This document shows, one piece after another, positions 22,307 through 36,345 of a DNA stretch of 36,345 nucleotides. The notes beneath the pieces are model-generated. The model searched no databases. It saw nothing but the letters and a program-made list of their open reading frames with translations, and was not told the DNA's origin. Origin of the DNA: Silene noctiflora (lineage: Eukaryota > Streptophyta > Magnoliopsida > Caryophyllales > Caryophyllaceae); assembly GCA_009801015.1 (NCBI GenBank), contig VHZZ01008130.1, positions 1 to 36,345 of the forward strand, written 5' to 3'. How positions within the stretch are numbered: position 1 is the stretch's first letter; the number at the start of each line of letters is the position of its first letter. Position numbers and translations under genes: made by a program.

Positions 22307-23382
22307 TTTCCTGCGTGAAAACTCAATCAAATTGTTGTTACCCTACTCCTGTTGTAATTGTGGGTAACCTTGTATTGTAGGTAGTCATCGTTTTTTCATT
22401 GGCCTATCAAATTCCTCAAAAGCATTGTAACATACACATTTGATTAACTTATAATGATGATGACAATTGTGTCTAGTACTGGTTTTTGTGGTCAATCGCT
22501 TAATTAGAGAGCATATTCGCTAAATCATCTTTATAATGTTCTTCTTCGTTCTTCAATGTACGTTCCATTTATTTTTTTAGTTTTTTCTGTCCTTATTCAA
22601 GACCGTGCTCTTGTCAAGCTTACAATTGAGAAAGTAGGAGAGAAAATGGTGGGAAGAAAAATTGGAAAATTAATGAGTTGATGACGTAGGTGGTGACTTT
22701 ATAAGAGTTTAGAAACATGATGTTATTGTTACGTGGTGTTGGTACTTGTAATTACAAAGGTAGGTATGATAACTCTTGATCAATCCCAAAGGACAAAATG
22801 ACAGCTTCTGGAAACATAAAGTAAATAGGCTACCTAATACTTTATTTACATGAGGATTATGGACAATTGTTTCAGTTCACAAAAGCCAGGCTTATGATAA
22901 CTAAGCATGGAGCATCTCGTAATTGGTGTTACGTGCTAATTTAGAGGTGCGTGTGAATTGAGAGATTTGGAGGGAAAGGGAGGGCAGGAGAGGATTTGGA
23001 AGGCTGAGAATTTTTTTATTTGGTTAGCAAAATAGAGGTGAGTGAATTGTTTGATTTTTGGAGGGAAACAGAGCTCACCTCACACATCTACATTTGTTAC
23101 AAGGATGTCAAAAAATTGTTTGATTTTTGGTATCATGGCCTGATTTTAACTCTATAATATGAGAAACACGGACAATTTAGTGAGTGAATTTACGACGTTT
23201 ATAGTAATAACAAAATAGTGAAAATAAACGGTATGAACTTTATATTTACCATATAAAAAGTAAGGCCAAAAATTACTCTTCCTCAACTAAATCACCAGTG
23301 TCACTCACTCAGTCTAAACAAACAATCCTCAAGACATCAACTTTACATCTAAGCAGTAAATTTGTGGTATATATAGCTCGTA
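22307..23382. other. Convergent intergenic region
   Basis: This stretch holds the 3' untranslated regions of the HAD gene (plus) and receptor kinase (minus), which face each other. A purine-rich segment at about 22945-23075 (gagagatttggagggaaaggg) resembles part of the Tourist-like MITEs, probably a degraded copy. A short direct repeat TTGTTTGATTTTTGG occurs near 23047 and 23116. No further gene is seen. Confidence 0.55.
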
Positions 23383-27146
<3,764 letters not shown>

Positions 27147-27565
27147 TGTTGTCCAAATTGCTTGACTAAATATGTTTATTTAGTTTATTTATTCCGATTG
27201 TATTGTTATTTTCATTTTGTTGTTTGGTGAAATTGTGTAAAGTTATGATTTTCTATAATGTTGGTCTATTAAAGTAGAAATTGTGTTAATGTGCTTACCT
27301 AACTTACTTGGTATTGAAGTTTCAGTCACCCTTTCGAGAGCTTATTTTCGTCTGAAATAATAAGATGGATTAGACCATTATAGTTACATCTAGTTACAAA
27401 ACTATGACTTACTGTTTTCGAAGAAAATGACCCGGTTAAAGCAATAATTTAAGTTAGACTTTTGGTGTTTTAGTTTGTTTTTTATTTGGAATAAATTAAA
27501 TTCACTTTAATGTTTTATTGGTGTTTTGGTTTGTTTTTGATTTGGAATAAATTAAATTCACTTTA
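27147..27565 (-). promoter_or_regulatory. Upstream region of the receptor kinase
   Basis: AT-rich sequence directly upstream of the receptor kinase start, bounded by a MITE-like repeat. A near-exact direct repeat (ttggtgttttagtttgtttttt..ttggaataaattaaattcactttа-type, each about 45 bases) lies at about 27461-27506 and 27519-27564. No certain TATA box was assigned. Confidence 0.3.
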
Positions 27566-27729
27566 GGGCATGTTTGGATTGAGAGATTTGAAGGGAAAAG
27601 AAAGAGAAGGAGTGTAGAGGATTTAAAATCCTTGTTTGAATAGCAAAAGAGGGTGGAGGGAAATGGAGGGAGATGAGATTTGAAAGGATCCAATTTCTCC
27701 ATTCTAAACTTTTGAATCCAAATAGACCC
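27566..27729. mobile_element. Degraded Tourist-like MITE
   Basis: It begins TTA|GGGCATGTTTGGATTGAGAG and ends near ATCCAAATAGACCC, resembling the termini of the MITE at 15621-15918. It also shares that element's interior segments, including GGATTTAAAATCC and a purine-rich stretch. The right TTA is missing. CCATTCTAAACTTTTGA is repeated across the right boundary (about 27699 and 27731), suggesting a small later duplication. Confidence 0.55.
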
Positions 27730-27749
27730 CCCATTCTAAACTTTTGAGG

Positions 27750-28780
27750 GTGGCACTTGCCCGCCCTTTCCACCTCAAATTCCCCCATTCTTATCAACGT
27801 AAGACAAATAAAGTAAATGATCTGAAATTAGTATGAAACTTTAAATTCATTCATTCTTTGGATTACATTTAAAATTTATTATATTTCATCATCTTAAATC
27901 AAACGATACCTACAAAATGTATTGATTGAAAAAAAAATTAAGAAAAGGCTGCATTATTGATTATGTAGTATGTGACGCACAATGTTTATTTTTATGCAAC
28001 ATATGATATAGCATTACGTAAGGGTAGTAACCAAAATCCATTATCTATAATTATGGGGTATAAGTTTTATATGTCATTTGAAAATATTGTCTATGTATTT
28101 TGAATTTCGTATGTTATATATACTTGGTGTATACATTAGTCTCTCAATAATGATAATAATAAAAATAGATGATAGTACATGGGACACCAACGCTAAAACT
28201 TGGGAGAGATAGTCTCTTACTAATTGATTGAGAGATCAATTTTTAGTACCCATTTATCTGCTTTGTGACCCTTTTATTACTGATCATGACATTGTAATTT
28301 CGTACCTATTTTACATAACAAATGTAGCTATTTTGTTTTTAATCATAATTTATACCTATTTTATTACCTTCAGTACCATTTTTTCTTGAAATTGTAAAAT
28401 GCTGGTCCCTCAAAATACTTATTGAGATACCGTCTCCCAGAAGACTTACCACCTGACCCAAATCGAAACCTACCTGAGAATGAGATTACTTGTGACGTAA
28501 ACGACTTAACTAGATAGATGACCAAATAACAAATTATCTTAATAATGGTCTAAAAAAGATGTGACCCGATAACACATTTATCTTAATTATTTGATGCGAA
28601 AAGAAAGAGGTCGGTTATGAGTTATGGAGTAATATATAGTCAACTTTGTAATACTTGTATGATGAAGTGTTTTTCTATATAGCAAGTAGGAAGCAGTCTC
28701 CTTGCGAAAGCAATTAAAGACGTCAACTTTCCCCCTGGTACTCGCTTTCAGATACGGATTTTAGTGGGATAACAATTGCT
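27750..28780. other. Gene-free stretch
   Basis: AT-rich DNA without a supportable gene. Within it, 28201-28447 carries gagagatagtctctt and gagataccgtctcccag at its ends, a loose relative of the foldback repeat at 7263-7400. Confidence 0.5.
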
Positions 28781-28856
28781 AAATGTATATGAGTAGTAAT
28801 TATCATCCATATACATTTAGCAAAATGTATATGAGTAGTAATTATCATCCATATAC
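28779..28856. repeat. Hairpin plus 42-bp tandem repeat
   Basis: TGCTAAATGTATATG and its exact complement CATATACATTTAGCA bracket 28779-28824, a 15-bp stem. The segment starting AAATGTATATGAGTAGTAAT at 28781 recurs exactly for 34 bases from 28823. It could be a short foldback element followed by partial duplication. Confidence 0.75.
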
Positions 28857-28961
28857 TGCCAACCTTATTTGAAGGGAATATATACGTTTTGGATCTCATC
28901 TATTATTCATATGAGTCCCACTTTTCTTTATTATATAATGCCATTTGAAAGAGGGTGGGTT

Positions 28962-28994
28962 ACTAATGACTAATGACTAATGACTAATGACTAG
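28962..28994 (+). repeat. 7-bp tandem repeat (ACTAATG)n
   Basis: Four to five head-to-tail copies of ACTAATG, the last diverging to ACTAGTG. It lies about 60 bases upstream of the copia insertion. Confidence 0.85.
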
Positions 28995-29051
28995 TGAGTT
29001 ATCTTTATTGAAATTATTTGTCTTGTGGCCCCTCTTACATGTCTGCTTAAG

Positions 29052-29056
29052 GTTTC
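29052..29056 (+). repeat. Copia target-site duplication, left
   Basis: GTTTC, matched at 34396-34400. Confidence 0.8.
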
Positions 29057-29215
29057 TATGAGACATATGCTGGTAATACTACAGTTTCCACTGCTGCTAA
29101 TGAGTTGTTCAAAGGAATAAGTAGGTAGTTAGAGGTTGTTAGAGTTTCCTTAATTTCAGGGATTCTGTTAGAGTTTGTTATTAGATATTTTTAGGAGTTT
29201 CCAGAATTTCCATTG

Positions 29216-29246
<31 letters not shown>

Positions 29247-29392
29247 GCTGTACAGTTGATTATTATTGAATACAATACACAATTTTATTTAGCTTTCTTT
29301 GTTAATTACATTTACAAGCAATTACATTTTCATCACAAAAGCTTCAAGCTCCTTCAATGGCGTCTTCATATCCTTTGATCCATGGTTTCACA
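29057..29392 (+). repeat. Copia 5' LTR
   Basis: 336 bp, starting TATGAGACATATGC and ending GGTTTCACA. The terminal pair TATGAGA / TTTCACA is an imperfect inverted repeat, with TA where TG is usual. It contains a (TA)n run about ten bases longer than in the 3' copy. Confidence 0.92.
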
Positions 29393-29407
29393 TGGTATCA
29401 GAGCAGG
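29393..29407 (+). other. Copia primer-binding site
   Basis: TGGTATCAGAGCAGG directly follows the 5' LTR and is complementary to the 3' end of initiator methionine tRNA, the usual primer of plant copia elements. Confidence 0.88.
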
Positions 29408-32400
29408 TTTTGAACCCTGTTTCTGTTCTTTACATCATTCTTCCGCATCTATCAAATTACTCTGATTCCTTTTTAGTTCTTCCTTTCTTTTCATTTGTTT
29501 ACAAAATCGCAAAAAAATTTACTTTCACAATTGTCAAAATTTTCACAAATCACATAAAATTTACAAAATGCCTGAATCAGTCACTGACAGCAACGAGATG
29601 AATACTGCTATTTTGATGAATCCTTTTGAAGATCCACTTTTTCTGGCAAATTCTGATCATGCAGCTTTGAATTTTGCTAATACTCTTTTCAATGGACGAA
29701 ATTATCGTCAATGAAGCAAGAATATGATGCTAGCCATGTCTACAAAGAACAAGGAAGGTTTCTTGACAGGCTTGACTGCTATTCCTGCAATCACTTCGCC
29801 AAAGTATAATCTATGGTGGAGGTGTGATTCTACAGTGCGGTGTTGGCTTGTTAATGGCATGGAACCTGAGTTTAGAGAAGGTTTCATGACTTGTAAAACA
29901 GCTAAACAGCTCTGGAATGAAGTTTTCGAGAGGTATGGACAAATGAATGGTCCATTGCTTTTCCAGCTCAAGAAGAATCTGAGAAATGTTGTGCAAGACA
30001 ACAGTTCAGTTGCTGAATACTTCAATACTCTCAAAAGGTATTGGGATGAGATTGAAGAGATTGAAGACTTTCCTGATTGTACTTGTGGAGTTCTTGCAAA
30101 GTGCACTTGTAATCTTTTGAAGAAAATGCTCGAAAGAGCATCAATGGAGAAGGTTCTTACCTTTTTGATGGGATTAAGTGACACTTATGATAATCTAAAG
30201 TCACAGTTTCTGGCAATGGAGCCTATGCCACCTATCAATAAGGTCTATTCAATTGTGCAACAAATTGAATCTCAGAAGAAGATTTCAAATGTCATGAGTT
30301 CAGCACAAGGAATGAGTGATTTGTTCACAAATAAACAAGGAACTCATTTCAATCATCCTAGAGTTTTTGCAAATCAGCAAGGCAATCAGTCTGCATCACA
30401 ATCTGGTAATCAGAAGAAGGATGCAAAGAAGAAGTCAGATAAGAGATGGTGTACTCAGTGCATCAAGGCAGGGCACACTAGGGAGACCTGTTTTGTGTTG
30501 CATCCAAAATTGAAGGCAAAATATCTTGCTAGATTCTATGGTAATGCTCAGGTTCAAGGAGAAGAGGAGCATCCACTTGCCATGTCAGATACTCAAATGG
30601 ATGCAGCTGGTTCCCAGTCTAATCCTCCTCCTGTGGATTATCAGGTCAATCCTATGGCTCATTCTGACATTGCTAATGTTGTGTTTCAGCAAGTAATGCA
30701 AATGTTGCAGAAGCAGCAAGGTGCCAGTACTAGCTCAGCAGATTATGGTACTGCTTCAGTCAATTATGCAGGTACAGCTTTAGTAACTAATGCTATTTCT
30801 ACTGCCTGCATAGTTGCTGATTGTGATTGGATAATTGACTCGGGTGCAAGTGATCATATGACTGCACACAAATCATATTTTTCATCATTAAAACTTCTGT
30901 CTAAGCCTATTGTTGTTGGTTTACCCGATGGTACCAAAAAGTTGGTGCAATATATTGGTGAAGTTAAATTGCATCCTTCATTAATCTTGCATGATGTGCT
31001 CTATATTCCTGAATTCAAGCACAATTTGCTTTCAGTGGGAAAGCTTCTTTCTACATCTCATATGTTAATTCAGTTCAATGTGGATTGCTGCTATATTCAG
31101 GACCCTGCTTCTAGAAAGACAGTAGCAGTTGGTCAAAGGGAGGCAGGTCTTTATAAGCTGAGGATTGCTCATTTGCAGAATAAGTTTCCTGATAAGTCAT
31201 TGAGTTGTTCCAATGTTGTTCAGTGTAATAGCTTGTCAAATAAGTCCTGTGCTAGAATTGATCTGTATCATGCACGCTTGGGACATACTTCTCTTTCTAA
31301 GATGTATCACATTAAAGATGTTGATTGTAATAAACTCAAGGATTATCAATGTGAAACATGTCATTTAGCAAAAATGCACAAGTTACCCTTTCCCAGGAGT
31401 ATTTCTAGAGCTTCACAATCATTTGATCTTATTCATGTTGACTTGTGGGGATATTATAAGACTCCATCACTTACAGGAGCTCATTACTTTCTCACAATTG
31501 TTGATGATTTTTCTCGAGTTACTTGGACATTCTTACTCAAATTCAAAACTGAAGTTTTTAAGATTATTCAAGATTTCTTGCAGCAAATATATACACAATT
31601 TGGCAAGTTGGTTAAGGTTGTTAGAAGTGATAATGGGACTGAAATTCTTCAGGATTCATGTTCACAATTATTTCTTTCTAAGGGAATTTGTCATCAAAGG
31701 AGTGCTCCTTACACTCCCCAACAAAATGGGCGGGTTGAAAGGAAGCATAGACATTTGATTGAGACATCTCGTGCTTTATTATTGTATGCTGGACTTCCTA
31801 CAAAGTTTTGGGGTGAATGCATCTTAGCAGCTACTTATTTGATTAACAAATTCCCATCTGTTGTCCTTGGTTGGAAGACACCATATGAAGTTCTACTTGG
31901 CAAGGTTCCTTCTTATGATGAACTCAGAATCATAGGATGTCTATGTTATGCTTTGGATCCATCTCCTCACAAAGACAAGTTTGTAGCCAAGGGCATTAAA
32001 TGCATCTTTGTTGGTTATCCTTATGGTCAGAAGGCATATAAAGTGTATGATCTTGCAACACATAAAGTGATTGTTAGCAGGAATGTCGTTTTTCAGGAAA
32101 ATGTATTTCCTTTCAAATCCTTTCCACATGATCAATTTTCTTCTGGGATTTCCTTTCCTGCTTATGATCCTCTGTGTGTTCATGATCCATTAGTTCTTTC
32201 TTCTTCCCCTGGCAATATACAGCATACCAGGGTACCATCTGGTAATCTAGGATCCAATGATGGAGCTAATATCCATTCAGGATCTCATTCTTCTCTTCCA
32301 TATAGTCCTGCACCTGCTGTATCTTCTCAGGATTCTCTTCCTGCAACAGTTGCAGTTCCTATCAGGAAGTCTACCAGAATCAGGCATATCCCTTCTCATC

Positions 32401-34059
32401 TACACGACTTTGTATGTCCTACTCTTCCCTCTGATTCTGCAGGATCTGAAGTTTTTAATGTTTTTAATATGGCCACATATCCTGCAAGTTATCAAGCATC
32501 CTTAAATGCTGTTCTCAGTACAGTGGAGCCAGCTACTTATAATCAGGCTAAGACAGACCCAAGATGGGTAGAAGCCATGAATAAGGAGCTTCTTGCCCTA
32601 GAAGCCAATGACACTTGGGAAATGTCCTCTTTACCACCTGGTTTTAAACCCATTGGCTCTAAATGGGTCTTTAAGATCAAATTTAACCCTAATGGCACAG
32701 TTGAAAGGTATAAAGCACGGTTAGTTGCCAAGGGGTTTACTCAAGTTGAAGGAAAAGATTATAAATCTACTTTTTCACCAGTTGCTAAATTCAGCACCGT
32801 TAGAGTACTCTTGTCTGTTGCAGCATCTAGATCTTGGCCCATTTATCAGTTGGATATCAACAACGCATTTCTTCATGGACATTTGGATGAAGAAATTTAT
32901 ATGCATCCTCCTGATGGTTACTCTAAAGGGAAACCTGGTGAATTCTGTCGCCTAAAGAGGTCACTTTATGGTCTTAAACATGCATCTCGTCAATGGAACA
33001 TTGAACTCACGAAGTTATTAATCTCAAAAGGTTTTACTCAGTCCAAGAATGATTATTCACTCTTTGTCAAAGATCAGACTTCTTATATTATCATTGTTTT
33101 AGCTTATGTTGATGATTTGTTAATAACTGGCAATGACTCAACAGCTATTCAAGATCTTAAGCATGTTTTGGACAAGGCTTTTACAATTAAAGATCTTGGT
33201 CTGATCAAATATTTTCTGGGTCTTGAGGTTATTCGCTCTTCTGCTGGTTTACTGGTTAATCAACGCAAATATATTGTGGATATTGTCAGAGATACTTGTA
33301 TGGAAAATTGCTAGATTGCTTCATTTCCTCTTCCTCGTGGCCTTAGGTTGTCTACTGATGAGGGTGAGTTGATTACTGAACCAGAGATCTACAGGCGATT
33401 GGTTGGCAAATTGCTTTATCTAAATCTTACACGCCCTGATCTTTCTTATTGTGTTCAGCATCTCAGCCAATTCCTTAGTGCACCTAGGTTACCTCATTTG
33501 CAGGCAGCACTCCATGTAGTTCGTTATCTCAAAGGCACTCAAGATGCTGCCCTGTTTTATCCTGCTAATAATGATCTCAGTTTGCGTGCATATTGTGATG
33601 CAGACTGGGGCTCGTGTCAATATAGCTGCAAATCCCTTACTGGTTACTGTGTGTTTCTTGGGCAGTCCTTGATTTCCTGGAAATCCAAGAAACAGAAGAC
33701 AGTTTCCAAATCCTCTGCAGAGTCTGAATACCGAGCTATGTCTTATACTGCTAGTGAGCTCGTATGGTTACATTCTCTTCTAGCTGACTTCAAGGTTACT
33801 TCTTCTCTTCCCATTCAATTGAATTGCGACAATAAAGCAGCACAACACATCGCTGCTAATCCTGTATTTCACGGCACCTGAATATAGATTGCCATTATGT
33901 TCGTGAAAAGGTTCAAGAAGGTTTCATTTCCACAACCCATGTTTCTTCTAGCATGCAGCTTGCTGATCTGATGACCAAACCTTTAGGTCAGCAGCAACAT
34001 TTCTTTCTTTCCTCCAAGTTGGGTTTGCATTTTGATTTCTCTTCATGCAATTCCCACTT

Positions 34060-34068
34060 GAGGGGGGG
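34060..34068 (+). other. Copia polypurine tract
   Basis: GAGGGGGGG lies just before the 3' LTR, where plus-strand synthesis starts. Confidence 0.75.
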
Positions 34069-34069
34069 C

Positions 34070-34395
34070 TATGAGACATATGCTGGTAATACTACAGTTT
34101 CCACTGCTGCTAATGAGTTGTTCAAAGGAATAAGTAGGTAGTTAGAGGTTGTTAGAGTTTCCTTAATTTCAGGGATTCTGTTAGAGTTTGTTATTAGATA
34201 TTTTTAGGAGTTTCCAGAATTTCCATTGTATATATATATATACACATATGCTGTACAGTTGATTATTATTGAATACAATACACAATTTTATTTAGCTTTC
34301 TTTGTTAATTACATTTACAAGCAATTACATTTTCATCACAAAAGCTTCAGGCTCCTTCAATGGCGTCTTCATATCCTTTGATCCATGGTTTCACA
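34070..34395 (+). repeat. Copia 3' LTR
   Basis: 326 bp, identical to the 5' LTR except for one A/G difference near its end and the shorter TA run. Confidence 0.92.
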
Positions 34396-34400
34396 GTTTC
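34396..34400 (+). repeat. Copia target-site duplication, right
   Basis: GTTTC, matched at 29052-29056. Confidence 0.8.
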
Positions 34401-34549
34401 TGTTAAGTCAACACACTATTAATTATATCATCATATTATGGGAACGCGGATATGTTGATTACACTCAAAATTGATTCCCTTTTCATAAATCACAAGGGTG
34501 TAATACGTCAATACGTCAATCTTAAGATGGATGATATTCAATTTAAAAG

Positions 34550-34874
34550 TAGAGTTGTACAATAATGCGGGTTGGCCCGGCCCCGCCCATCAGGCCCTTT
34601 AATCTCCAGCCTGCTGGCCCGCTCTCATGGTTCGCCCAGTCCGCTTCGCAAGTTGGGCCGGTCCCGGGCTCCTTCTTCCCCAGCCCACACTTCCCAAACC
34701 CGCACAACCCGCCTCCTTTTCTACCCTTTTACCCAACCGGCTCGGTTCGGGGCCATCATTTTCCAGCACGACTCGCCCACGGCTCGTAGTGTCGGCTCGG
34801 GCTCCCCATCCACCAACCCAGCCCGGGTTCAGCTCGGCCCAGCCCGTGCTGAACCGACCCGAAGTCCAACTCTA
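34550..34874. mobile_element. GC-rich non-autonomous hAT-like element
   Basis: TTTAAAAG occurs directly outside both ends (34542-34549 and 34875-34882) as an 8-bp target duplication. The ends are TAGAGTTG and CAACTCTA, a perfect 8-bp inverted repeat, with weaker similarity inward (GCGGGTTGG / CCGACCCG). The 325-bp interior is very GC-rich and full of GGCCCG / CCCGGC-type motifs, in sharp contrast to the AT-rich surroundings. Three overlapping open frames result only from the shortage of stop codons at high GC. The duplication length points to hAT. Confidence 0.75.
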
Positions 34875-34882
34875 TTTAAAAG

Positions 34883-36086
34883 TAAGGCGGGTTAAATAGG
34901 TATCATATTGTATGAATATGATAAAACATGATCCATAAGCCAATTGCCAAAAATATAGACCCATAAAACCTCCTCAAAGCCAGTTTTGGGGCTAATAAAG
35001 ACCTCCTCGATCAAAGGTCCAAATGGTTTAAAGCAGGACTTCCATGCTGCTAAGGGAGGCTTGACCCTAAGCCGAAGGTGAATCTAATCACGGCTCATCT
35101 CTGGGGTTGTCGGACCATACCGGGTCAGTATTATGGTCGGAGCCACATTGAACACCCACATGAGTCCCTTCGGTCCGTACGAAGTAGTCCCCTTTAAATA
35201 GGAACACACTTCACCTCCAAAAGTACGCAATCTCTAACTCTCTTACAGGCCAACATAAGGTACATTATGGCCAGCTGTTAGTGCACCTAATTATCTTTAA
35301 GAAAGTCCTACAAATCCAAGGTTAATTCCCAAGAAATCAGAGTAAAATTGAGTCACAAGCCTTTGCAAGAAAGCTGAAGGACCAAAAAGCATATTTCCTC
35401 TTCTGGCAAGACAAATCAAGGATAGCTTAAAAGTTCTTTTACGATGTTTTTTCCCTGAGCAAGCAAGAAGAACAAGAACCCAAGGAGCAATTAAACACCC
35501 TCGAGATCTCTACGCCCTATGTCGATCGACCATCAGCTTATGTTGATCGACCTAGAGACCCCAACGACGATCTCACGTCCCTGCATCACTGTTTCGCGTA
35601 CAAATTTACAAAATATATATAATAATCGATAAAGCTTAGTTGAGTAGGGTATCCCTACCTTGTTGGAAAACTTCGCAAAATGACGGCAAACAAGGTCTAA
35701 AAGCGATCCTCTACGAATCGGTGCCCTAATTACGAAACACAATACATATAATCAACTAATGGATGGTATAATACCATTGATTAATCAAAAAACCCCAAAC
35801 CCCATTTAGTCAGTAATTATCATGGGGTGATTCTAATTAAGATAATAATATAAATTGCGTAGATTAAGAACAATAATAGATTACTTACGACGATAAAGAA
35901 TTAAATTGATAGACGGTAGAGAGAATCGCGCGGGTTACCTTCCTTCTTTCTCCTTCTCGCAAAAGGGGGTAGGGCTTATGTGTTTGTTTGTGTTTTGAAA
36001 CTGATAAAAGAGAATAGGGGAGTCGTGGTACGAGTTATATAGAAAAATAAGGTTATATGTCTAACGTTATAACACGACTTATGTTT
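34883..36086. other. Gene-free, probably repeat-derived stretch
   Basis: No supportable gene on either strand. The segment 34960-35280 (with TTTAAATA near 35193) reads like a repeat or LTR fragment. CGATCGACC-type motifs appear near 35522-35550, recalling the palindrome cluster in the gypsy-like LTR at the other end of the window. No LTR ends, primer site or coding domain were found. Confidence 0.4.
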
Positions 36087-36212
36087 CTGGTCGATCGATA
36101 TAGTGGTGGTCGATTGACAGGGTGGTTCGACACAGACCACTCTTATGTCCTGGTCGATCAACATGGTGGTGGTCGATTGACATAATGGTTTGACGCAGAC
36201 CACCTTTCTCCA
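36087..36212 (+). repeat. 63-bp tandem repeat with GGTCGAT motifs
   Basis: Two copies (36087-36149 and 36150-36212) start CTGGTCGATC and share TGGTGGTCGATTGACA and CGCAGACCACC-type segments. They are about 80% alike. Related TGTCGATAGACAG / GTCAATCGA motifs continue to about 36275. An open frame on the minus strand here is a product of the repeat. Confidence 0.75.
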
Positions 36213-36345
36213 ACACCTACACACTTGTCGATAGACAGCTTCCCCTTGTCAATCGAAAGTCACTTATGTCGATAGTCAGTCAGTGGTACTTCGTTAGACA
36301 AGGTCACAAAACAATGGACAAGATAAAGACATATCAACAAACCTA

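Larger units (their letters stand above)
29057..34395 (+). mobile_element. Ty1/copia LTR retrotransposon, very young
   Basis: A 5.34-kb element with LTRs at 29057-29392 and 34070-34395, a 5-bp target duplication GTTTC at 29052-29056 and 34396-34400, a primer-binding site after the 5' LTR and a G-rich polypurine tract before the 3' LTR. Between them lies one gag-pol region in copia order. It has gag with a CCHC knuckle (CTQCIKAGHTRETC), a protease with DSGASDHMT, integrase, reverse transcriptase with YVDDLLITG and RNase H (SKSSAESEYRAM). Integrase before reverse transcriptase identifies Ty1/copia. The LTRs differ by one substitution and by the length of a TA run. At usual plant rates this implies an insertion of very roughly 0.1-0.3 million years. 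The coding region is broken, with about three breaks, so this copy is probably not self-sufficient. Confidence 0.95.

Noticed and set aside
34565-34899. Three overlapping open frames (74-107 codons) on the plus strand
   Set aside because: All three frames are open because the DNA is GC-rich and low in stops. The protein is Pro/Ser/Arg-rich without a domain, and the block is bounded as a transposable element.
35976-36224. Minus-strand open frame of 82 codons with repeated QSTTT and SIDQ segments
   Set aside because: It is the translation of a 63-bp tandem repeat, with no recognisable domain.

Overview
The window is nuclear DNA from a flowering plant. Three intron-bearing host genes are visible, all of plant families: a heavy-metal-associated isoprenylated protein, a HAD phosphatase joined to a riboflavin-kinase-like region, and a G-type lectin receptor kinase. 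Between them lie typical plant transposable elements. Clusters of CGATCGA-cored palindromes and the 'agaccgtctc' hairpin repeats make me think of Caryophyllales, perhaps Caryophyllaceae, but that is a weak inference. The assembly carries one 160-base N gap at 13719-13878.

Layout. 1-1779: leader and 5' LTR of a gypsy-like element on the minus strand, apparently sitting in a remnant of a related LTR (1780-2101). 2102-3630: gene-poor DNA with a SINE-like tRNA-derived head and a TATA box. 3631-4337: HIPP gene, plus strand, three exons. 4658-5686: non-autonomous hAT transposon with an 8-bp target duplication. 5695-8198: gene-free DNA with foldback repeats. 8212-15589: a nearly full-length but decayed L1-type LINE on the minus strand, bounded by a 13-bp target duplication. 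15621-15918 and 15967-16429: two Tourist-like MITEs, each flanked by TTA. 16704-22306: ten-exon HAD phosphatase / riboflavin-kinase-like gene, plus strand, with a Stowaway MITE in intron 3 and a 182-bp tandem duplication in intron 4. 23383-27146: seven-exon S-domain receptor kinase, minus strand, convergent with the previous gene. 27147-29051: gene-free DNA with MITE relatives and small repeats. 29057-34395: very young Ty1/copia element, plus strand. 34550-34874: GC-rich hAT-like element. 34883-36345: gene-free repetitive DNA with a 63-bp tandem repeat.

The three host genes do not form a pathway. HIPP is expected to bind metal at membranes, the HAD protein to dephosphorylate a small phosphorylated metabolite (FMN if like its relative), and the receptor kinase to signal at the plasma membrane. 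The most unusual gene is the HAD protein: its phosphatase motifs are all present, but the riboflavin-kinase half has lost the family's nucleotide/flavin-binding signatures while keeping the overall length and order. No new multi-gene system was recognised. The rest of the interest lies in the well-dated, well-bounded transposon insertions.
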